Source: Betaproteobacteria bacterium (GTDB lineage Bacteria; Pseudomonadota; Gammaproteobacteria; Burkholderiales; UBA9220). Taken from it: 6,453 bases of DNA. Position numbers and translations under genes: made by a program. The notes under the pieces are model-generated. The model was not told where the DNA came from. It saw nothing but the letters and a program-made list of their open reading frames with translations, and did no database searches. The stretch's first letter is position 1; the number at the start of each line of letters is the position of its first letter. Shown piece by piece: positions 1 to 5,137 of the stretch. The stretch is taken from contig JAGUYQ010000054.1 of NCBI GenBank assembly GCA_020061285.1, forward strand, positions 1-6,453, in the 5' to 3' direction.

Positions 1-203
1 AAATCGACCTCCATTGTAAAACGGAGGCAGAGGGGGAGGGCTTGCTGCGCCAGGCGATGGCGCGGCTCAATTTGTCCGCCCGCGCCTACCACCGCATTCT
101 CAAGGTGGCCCGCACCATCGCCGATCTGGCGAATGCCGAAGGGGTTTCCGCCACCCATGTGGCCGAGGCGGTGCATTACCGCCGTTTTGACCGCCAAGAG
201 TAG
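1..203 (+). CDS. comM: ComM/YifB-family AAA+ (Mg-chelatase-like) protein, C-terminal fragment
   Basis: This is the last 66 codons of a gene that begins outside the window; the frame is read from base 3 to a TAG at 201-203. The visible tail, with the run LSARAYHRILKVARTIADL followed by a VAEAVHYRR segment, is the characteristic helical C-terminus of the ComM/YifB family. These are AAA+ proteins related to magnesium chelatase subunit I; in naturally transformable proteobacteria ComM is a hexameric helicase that promotes branch migration during recombination of incoming DNA. The ATPase motifs lie off the window and cannot be checked. The gene converges on the minus-strand operon, 57 bases away from the last gene of that operon, so it is not part of it. 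Many non-transformable bacteria also carry this family, so its presence does not prove competence. Confidence 0.88.
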   Translation, partial: IDLHCKTEAEGEGLLRQAMARLNLSARAYHRILKVARTIADLANAEGVSATHVAEAVHYRRFDRQE

Positions 204-233
204 GACGGCGCGACCCCTGGCGCTGCGTCCATC

Positions 234-259
234 GGGCGGTTGTTGGTTGAAACCCGCCC
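234..259. terminator. Possible bidirectional hairpin between convergent genes
   Basis: GGGCGG at 234-239 can pair with CCGCCC at 254-259, and the adjoining TT (240-241) can pair with AA (251-252) across a bulged C, with a loop of about 9 bases. It sits in the 57-base gap where comM and the Slp-like gene converge, which is where a shared terminator is expected. No T-run follows on either strand, so it is not a classical intrinsic terminator. Confidence 0.3.
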
Positions 260-260
260 C

Positions 261-734
261 TCACCGCCAGTAATGGATTCCCCACCGGTAGGGATGGGCA
301 AAGGGATAATAGGGGTCGTCGTACCACCAGGGCGGCGGGGGCCGGAATAACTGGGTACGCTCGATAATGGCGGCGGCCACCACGGGGCCGGAGAAGATTT
401 CCGTGCCGATGGTCCGTTCCCGCGCCTCCCCCAAATTACCCCTCACGTTCAGCGCCTGGCCGGCCCCGAACAGGGCTGGAGAGAATACGCCGGGGTTACA
501 GGCGGCGAAGGTTTCCGCCACGGGAGTGCCGACCCGCCGCAACACAAAACAAGTGTAATCGCCGTCCCGCACCGCCTTGACGACGATGCCGCTCCACTCA
601 ATGGCCGGCCCGTGGAGATCCTGCTCCAAAGTGGTGCGCCAAGAAGGGGGCGCGGCGCGGTCCGCTGCCTGAACCCCTGCCGCGAGCCCAAACAGGCACG
701 CGACCCCGAGCAGGCGCAGGACGGATGAGGTCAA
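261..734 (-). CDS. Small exported protein, Slp-family-like envelope protein
   Basis: This 157-residue protein starts with a signal peptide: a short n-region with Arg7, a hydrophobic stretch at about 8-20, and a VQA-AD signal peptidase I site near residue 23. Cys13 lies inside the hydrophobic stretch, but GVAC is a poor lipobox and would leave a very short signal, so lipidation is doubtful. The body (residues 44-130) has the layout of the Slp family of outer-membrane (lipo)proteins: a start IEWSGIVVKA, a TCFVL strand, a PGVFSPALFGAGQ turn, a VRGNL strand, then GTEIFSGPVV. The tail (131-157) is rich in Pro, Tyr and Trp, as in several Slp-like proteins. The start is TTG: the frame is closed by TAA just upstream, and TTG overlaps the pilU stop as TTGA, which suggests translational coupling. 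Later CTG codons would destroy the signal peptide. The molecular role of this family is poorly defined. Confidence 0.6.
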   Translation of the reverse strand: MTSSVLRLLGVACLFGLAAGVQAADRAAPPSWRTTLEQDLHGPAIEWSGIVVKAVRDGDYTCFVLRRVGTPVAETFAACNPGVFSPALFGAGQALNVRGNLGEARERTIGTEIFSGPVVAAAIIERTQLFRPPPPWWYDDPYYPFAHPYRWGIHYWR

Positions 735-1888
735 ATCTTATCCAGATCGCCCAGGTTGAGGGTAAAAGAACTGAGGTCGTCCGGGGCGTCCTGCTTGATG
801 GACTGGGTGCTGAGGGTTTCCTCTTCCAGCGGGGGCGCGTTGTTGATCAGCCAGGACAGGTTGGTGGCGGAATCGGAGTTGGTCATCGCCTCCTCCAGGG
901 AAATCCTGCCGCTCCTGTAGAGCTTGTAGAGGGACTGCTCGAAGGTCTGGGAGCCGGGAGTCAGGCTCTTTTCCATGGCCTCCTTGATTTCGTCCACATT
1001 GCCGTTTTTGATCAGTTCGGCGATGTGGGTGGTGTTCATCAGCACCTCCACCGCCGGCACCCGCTTGCCGTCCACCCCCCGCACCAGGCGCTGGGACACC
1101 ACGCACTTGAGGCTGATGGATAAATCCAGCAACAGGCTGGGCCGGGCCTCGTGGGGGAAAAAGTTGATGATGCGGTTCATGGCATGGTAGCTGTTGTTGG
1201 CGTGCAGCGTGGACAGGCACAGGTGGCCGGTCTGGGCGTAGGTCATGGCGTGCTGCATGGATTCCTTGTCGCGGATTTCGCCGATCAGGATCATGTCCGG
1301 TGCCTCGCGCATGGCGTTGACCAGGGCGCTATGGAAGGACTGGGTATCCAGCCCCACTTCCCGTTGGTTGACCACGGACTTCTTGTGCTGATAGACGAAC
1401 TCGATCGGGTCCTCGATGGTGAGGATGTGGCCGCTCTTGCTGCTGTTGCGGTGGTCGATCATGGCCGCCAGGGTGGTGGACTTGCCCGAGCCGGTGGCGC
1501 CGACGATCAGGATCAGGCCCCGTTTTTCCATCGCCATGTCTTTCATCACCGGCGGCACGCCCAGCTCGTCGATATGAGGAATGGTGCTGGGAATGTAGCG
1601 GATCACCATCGCCACCGCCCCCCGCTGGCGGAACACGTTTACCCGGTAGTTGCCCACATTGGGCACGGCATAGCCGAAGTTCATCTCGCTGGTGGCCTCG
1701 AAGGTCTTGACCTGCTCTTCGCTCATCAGGCTGTAGGCGATTTGCTTGGACGACTCGGCGTCCAGCTCCGGCATGTTGATCGGCCGGCAGACCCCTTCGA
1801 TCTTGATGTTGATGCGGGTGCCGGCGGAAAAGAACAGGTCCGAAGCCCGTTTTTCCGCCATCAATTTCAGCAGGGGAACTATTTCCAT
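731..1888 (-). CDS. pilU: PilU-type twitching motility ATPase (PilT family)
   Basis: PilU is a hexameric cytoplasmic ATPase that works with PilT at the base of the type IV pilus to drive pilus retraction, twitching and DNA uptake. The 385 residues cover the whole family: an N-terminal PAS-like domain (about 1-105), then the ATPase core. Walker A is GATGSGKST at 130-138, the Asp box TIEDPIEF at 157-164, Walker B MILIGEIRD at 199-207 with the catalytic Glu204, and the His box TGHLCLSTLHANN at 220-232 with His222 and His229. PilU is preferred over PilT because of the start MEIVPLLKLMAEKRASDLFF, the EVLMNTTHIAELIKNG segment in place of the PilT AIRNLI-type motif, and an acidic C-terminal tail after the ATPase (about 350-385). 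The ATG at 1886-1888 is 9 bases after the previous gene, with a weak ribosome site. No pilT is adjacent, although pilT-pilU pairs are common; here pilU follows a stressosome-like module. Confidence 0.93.
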   Translation of the reverse strand: MEIVPLLKLMAEKRASDLFFSAGTRINIKIEGVCRPINMPELDAESSKQIAYSLMSEEQVKTFEATSEMNFGYAVPNVGNYRVNVFRQRGAVAMVIRYIPSTIPHIDELGVPPVMKDMAMEKRGLILIVGATGSGKSTTLAAMIDHRNSSKSGHILTIEDPIEFVYQHKKSVVNQREVGLDTQSFHSALVNAMREAPDMILIGEIRDKESMQHAMTYAQTGHLCLSTLHANNSYHAMNRIINFFPHEARPSLLLDLSISLKCVVSQRLVRGVDGKRVPAVEVLMNTTHIAELIKNGNVDEIKEAMEKSLTPGSQTFEQSLYKLYRSGRISLEEAMTNSDSATNLSWLINNAPPLEEETLSTQSIKQDAPDDLSSFTLNLGDLDKI

Positions 1889-1897
1889 GATTAGAGC

Positions 1898-2707
1898 CTA
1901 TTTGTCCTTGTTGAAAAGGGACTTGATGGCGCCGAACAGCTTCTTGCCCTGTACGGCCTCTTCCCCGGCCGGGGACGCATCCTCGTGCACGATGTACGGA
2001 TGGGAATCGGGCTTCTTTTCGCTTCGTGCCTTGAGCATGGCCTCTTGGGCGCGCCCCAGGGTACGGAACCGGTTGGGCTTGCCGATCAGGCTCTTGCCGA
2101 ACTCGTCCAGCAAGGCTTCGGTGATTTCATCCACCTCGTAGGTGAATTCGTTGACACCCAGCATTTCGAAATTGCGCGCGGCGATCTTGATTTTGGCCTG
2201 GTCGAAATCGGCGTTGACCAGGAAACTGACCAGGATGCTGCTGGCCAGGGTGAATTCGCCTTTTTCCAGATAGCCGCGGGGATTCCGGCTTTCGTGGCAA
2301 TCGAACTTGAGATTGTTGCGCCACAGGTAATCGCGAAACTGTTCCACCGTCGCTTCGGATTCCTTGGTTATCTTCAGCTCCTTGTCCGTCACGCACTTGA
2401 AGCGAAGATGGATTTCCTTGATGAAATCCCGGTTGTCGATGGTCATGTTCTTGGTGGCGACGGCGTAGTCGGCCTGCCGCATATCGTCCACTTGGCCGAA
2501 ACCGCCTATGTAATAGGAACGAGGCACTTCCAGTTTGACGACGTTCAACTGGTTGATCAGCTCGTGGAGAAAGCGGTAAACCTGGGTCAGCTTGCCCTGA
2601 ACCAAAACAAAATTCTGGTTCAGAGCCTGTATCTTGTTGTGCGTTTCCTCAAGCTGCTTCTGCTTGACCGCTTCCGCTTCTTTTTTCAGATCGTCCAGCA
2701 AACCCAT
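1898..2707 (-). CDS. Conserved-looking protein of unknown function between rsbS-like gene and pilU
   Basis: I do not recognise this 269-residue soluble protein. Residues 5-55 are strongly helical and charged (coiled-coil-like; KKEAEAVKQKQLEETHNK). The middle (about 60-215) looks like a mixed alpha/beta domain with motifs RSYYIGGFGQVDD (63-75), NRDFIKEIHLRFKC (92-105), YLWRNNLKFDC (127-137) and FEMLGVNEFTYEVDEI (180-195). A hydrophilic linker (about 218-255) leads to a basic amphipathic end, KKLFGAIKSLFNKDK (255-269), which could bind a membrane or partner. There is no signal peptide or membrane segment. The frame stays open a further 24 codons upstream to an ATG at 2779, but the ATG at 2707 is preferred: it has AGGA 6 bases upstream and starts the typical MGLLDDLKKEA, while the extension looks like untranslated sequence. 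Its stop lies 9 bases before pilU, so a link to the pilus or to the upstream signalling genes is likely, by context only. Confidence 0.82.
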   Translation of the reverse strand: MGLLDDLKKEAEAVKQKQLEETHNKIQALNQNFVLVQGKLTQVYRFLHELINQLNVVKLEVPRSYYIGGFGQVDDMRQADYAVATKNMTIDNRDFIKEIHLRFKCVTDKELKITKESEATVEQFRDYLWRNNLKFDCHESRNPRGYLEKGEFTLASSILVSFLVNADFDQAKIKIAARNFEMLGVNEFTYEVDEITEALLDEFGKSLIGKPNRFRTLGRAQEAMLKARSEKKPDSHPYIVHEDASPAGEEAVQGKKLFGAIKSLFNKDK

Positions 2708-2713
2708 GGGTGT

Positions 2714-2717
2714 TCCT
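2714..2717 (-). promoter_or_regulatory. Ribosome binding site deciding the start of the unknown gene
   Basis: AGGA on the minus strand, 6 bases before the ATG at 2705-2707. This favours the shorter 269-residue product over a 293-residue form starting at 2779. Confidence 0.6.
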
Positions 2718-2795
2718 GTGCCGAGGCAAGTAGTTTTGTGTCGTGCGAGAAGGGAAAGACCGCTTGAGAGTGTATGCAAAATCCCGGCGGAGATA

Positions 2796-2808
2796 AAGAC
2801 GGCGTCTT
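2796..2808. repeat. 13-bp near-perfect palindrome at the rsbS-like stop codon
   Basis: AAGACG and CGTCTT flank a single central base. As RNA it could form a 5-bp stem with a 3-base loop overlapping the TAA of the RsbS-like gene. It opens the only sizeable gap in the gene run (2708-2806). It could be a weak attenuator, a protein-binding dyad or chance; no T-run follows. Confidence 0.25.
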
Positions 2809-3142
2809 AACCCGTCAGGTCCAGGGCGGTTTCGAATTGGGGCGGCAGGTGGGTCATGCCGGCCAGGGCGAAGGCGGCCGTCGGCTGCATGCTGATGCAC
2901 ACCATGCGAACGTTGATGGCCTTGCAGGCGAGGGCCAAGCGGTTGAGCCAAGTATAGTAAACCCCGTCGATGAGGGGCAAATCCGACAAATCGTAATAAA
3001 CCAGGGTCGCCCGCCGCGCTTGCAGGCGCCGCACCACTTCCTCGATCAGCTCCTCCGGCCGGCCGATGTCCAGGCTGCGGGAGGGCTCCAGGAGGGCGCT
3101 GCTCTGACCGAGGGGAGTCAGGTGAAAACCAGCGGCGCTCAT
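2807..3142 (-). CDS. rsbS: RsbS-like single STAS-domain protein with Gly at the usual phosphoserine site
   Basis: The protein is 111 residues, essentially one STAS domain. In stressosomes RsbS forms the core scaffold with RsbR, holds the kinase RsbT, and releases it when a serine in the I-D-S motif is phosphorylated. Here YYDLSDLPLIDG (49-60) is the matching beta strand and loop, MVCISMQPTAA (80-90) matches the VVLTGIQPAVA strand of RsbS, and FETALDL (103-109) matches the IETALDL end of Bacillus RsbS. The residue aligned with the phosphoserine is Gly60 (codon GGG at 2963-2965), so this copy should not be phosphorylated at the canonical place. It ends soon after ETALDL, lacking the final helix of about 10-12 residues in Bacillus RsbS. 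The ATG is 5 bases after the RsbR-like stop, with no strong Shine-Dalgarno, so translation is probably coupled. It could instead act as a general STAS adaptor. Confidence 0.8.
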   Translation of the reverse strand: MSAAGFHLTPLGQSSALLEPSRSLDIGRPEELIEEVVRRLQARRATLVYYDLSDLPLIDGVYYTWLNRLALACKAINVRMVCISMQPTAAFALAGMTHLPPQFETALDLTG

Positions 3143-3147
3143 GGGCG

Positions 3148-4050
3148 TCAGTTCTGGTGCGTCACCTGGATATTCATGCGCCGGAACGCCTCTTTAAGGC
3201 CATCCGACAGGCTGGCACGGGTGGAAACACCCCCCAGGTCGATGTTGAGGCTGGTCAAAGCTCGGGCGATTTCCGGCCGGATGCCGGTGAGAATGGCGTC
3301 GGACCCCATCAACTGCACGGCCCGCACCATTTGGATCAGGTGGTGGGAAACCTGGGAGTCGATATTCTTCACCCCGGTGAGGTCCATCACCACCGCCTGG
3401 GCCCGGTCCTGGGCGATGCGGTTGAGGAGGGCCTCCATCACCAGCATGGTGCGGCTGGAATCCAGGGTGCCGATGATCGGCAGGGTCAGCACTCCGTCCC
3501 AAATCTGGGTGATGGGAGTGGCAGTCTCCCGCAGTTCCGCCTCCTGGGCGTAAATGGTTTTTTCCTTTTCTTCCAGGTAGGCTTGGAATACCGCCAGGTC
3601 CAACTCGTTGAAGGTGCCGGAGAGGAACAGCAGGATTTCCTTCAATTCCTGGAAGTCCTGCTGGGCGGCCTGCTTGCTTGCCCTGGCTGCGGCTTGGTCT
3701 TCCTTTTCCAGGGATTCGATCAGGGTGCGCTGCATGAACTGGTTGAAGCGCACCAGGTCCTCGACCCGGCCGCCACGGACCAGAATCTGCTTGGAAAGAT
3801 TATTGAAGAACATCTCCAGGGCATGGAACTGGGGAGTGGTGTCGTCGGTAGGGTCCCGCGATTCCAGCAGGGCGATCAGCAGTTGCAGGAACTCGAGGCA
3901 GAAATCGGTGATTTCCTCGTTGGCCAGGAGGTTGTTGCTGCCGCCGAAAATATTGCGCCCCTCCCGCTCGATAGTCTCGGAAATGTTCCCGATTTGCAGC
4001 TTGAGAAGGTCCCGTAGCCGGGTGCCGAGGGTACTCGCTTTTTGCGCCAT
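3148..4050 (-). CDS. rsbR: RsbR-like stressosome protein (helical N-domain plus STAS)
   Basis: RsbR proteins combine a variable N-terminal sensor domain with a C-terminal STAS domain that builds the stressosome with RsbS and is phosphorylated by RsbT. In this 300-residue protein, residues 1-150 are helical and resemble the RsbRD-type N-terminal domain rather than a clear globin. Residues 150-176 form the charged linker helix. The STAS domain (about 178-292) has TPITQIWDGVLTLPIIGTLD (178-197), VVMDLTGVKNIDS (220-232) and ILTGIRPEIA (253-262). Ser232 takes the place of the first RsbR phosphothreonine (V-D-T in Bacillus), and Thr255 in the TGIRP motif matches the second. The ATG at 4048-4050 is preceded by GGAGG 10 bases upstream. 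An overlapping ATG at 4075 is in another frame. The gene follows the kinase-phosphatase fusion by 31 bases and precedes the RsbS-like gene by 5. What the N-domain senses is not evident. Confidence 0.88.
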   Translation of the reverse strand: MAQKASTLGTRLRDLLKLQIGNISETIEREGRNIFGGSNNLLANEEITDFCLEFLQLLIALLESRDPTDDTTPQFHALEMFFNNLSKQILVRGGRVEDLVRFNQFMQRTLIESLEKEDQAAARASKQAAQQDFQELKEILLFLSGTFNELDLAVFQAYLEEKEKTIYAQEAELRETATPITQIWDGVLTLPIIGTLDSSRTMLVMEALLNRIAQDRAQAVVMDLTGVKNIDSQVSHHLIQMVRAVQLMGSDAILTGIRPEIARALTSLNIDLGGVSTRASLSDGLKEAFRRMNIQVTHQN

Positions 4051-4060
4051 AGTCTTTTAT

Positions 4061-4065
4061 CCTCC
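4061..4065 (-). promoter_or_regulatory. Ribosome binding site of the rsbR-like gene
   Basis: GGAGG on the minus strand, 10 bases before the ATG at 4050. It is the strongest Shine-Dalgarno sequence in the operon and suggests that this scaffold protein is made in larger amounts than its coupled neighbours. Confidence 0.6.
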
Positions 4066-4081
4066 AGGGGCCCATGGAACG

Positions 4082-5137
4082 TCAGCCGTAGCTGGCGACG
4101 CACAGGGATTGGTCGTCGGAAATCCTGCCCATGATATTCCCCAGCAGGTAGGCAATCAACTGGGGATGATGGTGAAACAATGCGGAGAACTTGGAAAAAT
4201 CCCCGTTGCGGCGGATGCCGTCACTGGCGGTGATGGCCACAATCCTTTTGTCGAAGCCGATGGTGGTGGTGACCGGGCGCTTGTGCTCGCGCCCGAGGAC
4301 GCCGGGAGGAAAAGCCACATTCTGCAACTCGTCGTCGGCGAAAAGATGGGCGTGCATGTCTCCCACGCCGGCCAGGGTGAGGCTCCGCTCGGCAAAAGCG
4401 ATTTTTCCCGCCAAGCCCACGGCACCACGGCTTGCCATAAGCTGCCGGTCCACCCTCTCCAGCACTTCCATCGGCGTGTGGTCGTCGTCGAGATGCCGGG
4501 CCAGGTTGGCCGTGCTTTTCTGCGCATGCTCGCCGTGGCCCAGGCCGTCGAGATGTAGCCAACGCAACGCTTCGCCGTCGAGGCGCAGGTACACGCGGTC
4601 CCCGTTATACCGTTCGTCCGCCAGGGAGCGGCTATACAAACCGATTTCCGGGTGGCGCGCCGTGGACCTTGAAGGCTCCGGCCGCTTGCCGTGGCGGCGA
4701 AAACGGGCCAGAAAAGCGCAGCCGTTCCAACGGCTGCCCAAACCCGGCGCCTCCGCCTGGGTGTAAACATGGGCCTCGTCGGACAGGCGCAGGATGCTGC
4801 CCAGGCCCTTGCCCAGGGTATTGGCCGAGGAAAAACCGTCTTCCTGGGCCTGGGACAGGTTGGCGATGCCGGGGCCGAAATCCAGGGCGAAAATATCCAA
4901 TACCGGACCGGGTTGCTGCCACAACTGAATCATGCCGCGGCCGCCGGCGTGCTTGATCTGGTTGGTGACCATTTCCGCCATCACCAGGGCCATGTTTTCC
5001 CGCTGGATATCGGGGAAGCCCAGCCGCTGGGAAATCGCCAGCAGCTTGGAGCGCAGCAGGATAATGGCGCTCTCGCCCTGGACCGGATTGGTATAGAACA
5101 GCTTGCAGTCCCTGGCGCTATCTATCGGGACGGTCAT
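4082..5137 (-). CDS. RsbT-like GHKL kinase fused to RsbX/SpoIIE-like PP2C phosphatase
   Basis: Two signalling enzymes share one 351-residue chain. Residues 1-148 are an RsbT/RsbW-type GHKL ATPase: N-box EMVTNQIKHA with Glu55 and Asn59, G1 box DFGPGI (86-91), and G2 box LGKGLGSILRLSDE (108-121). The EDGFSSANTLGKGL stretch closely follows the EDGFSTSGGLGAGL of RsbT. After a short linker (149-164), residues 165-351 are a PP2C phosphatase of the RsbX/SpoIIE class: NGD (178-180), DGLGHG (197-202), GVGDM (257-261), SDGI (305-308) and DDQS (341-344), with metal-binding Asp197, Asp306 and Asp341/342 present. In stressosomes RsbT phosphorylates RsbS and RsbR and then activates an output protein, and RsbX removes the phosphates; here both activities appear intact. 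The ATG overlaps the upstream GGDEF stop as ATGA, so the two are coupled. No separate rsbT or rsbX gene is in the window. Confidence 0.88.
   Translation of the reverse strand: MTVPIDSARDCKLFYTNPVQGESAIILLRSKLLAISQRLGFPDIQRENMALVMAEMVTNQIKHAGGRGMIQLWQQPGPVLDIFALDFGPGIANLSQAQEDGFSSANTLGKGLGSILRLSDEAHVYTQAEAPGLGSRWNGCAFLARFRRHGKRPEPSRSTARHPEIGLYSRSLADERYNGDRVYLRLDGEALRWLHLDGLGHGEHAQKSTANLARHLDDDHTPMEVLERVDRQLMASRGAVGLAGKIAFAERSLTLAGVGDMHAHLFADDELQNVAFPPGVLGREHKRPVTTTIGFDKRIVAITASDGIRRNGDFSKFSALFHHHPQLIAYLLGNIMGRISDDQSLCVASYG

Noticed and set aside
8..27. CCTCC (8-12) and GGAGG (23-27) could form a hairpin.
   Set aside because: It lies within the comM reading frame, with short arms and no other sign of function.
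1985..2767. Long plus-strand open frames opposite the operon (for example 1985-2767, 3157-4017, 5137-5868).
   Set aside because: They are antisense shadows of high-GC genes; the minus-strand frames carry recognisable domains or consistent operon spacing, and these translations show no family features.
2708..2779. A 24-codon N-terminal extension of the unknown gene, starting at ATG 2779.
   Set aside because: No ribosome site was seen for it, while the ATG at 2707 has AGGA at good spacing and begins a typical soluble N-terminus.
2708..2806. Possible internal promoter before the unknown gene and pilU.
   Set aside because: The best minus-strand -10 candidates (CATACA, TACACT) have no acceptable -35 at 16-18 bases, so none could be supported.
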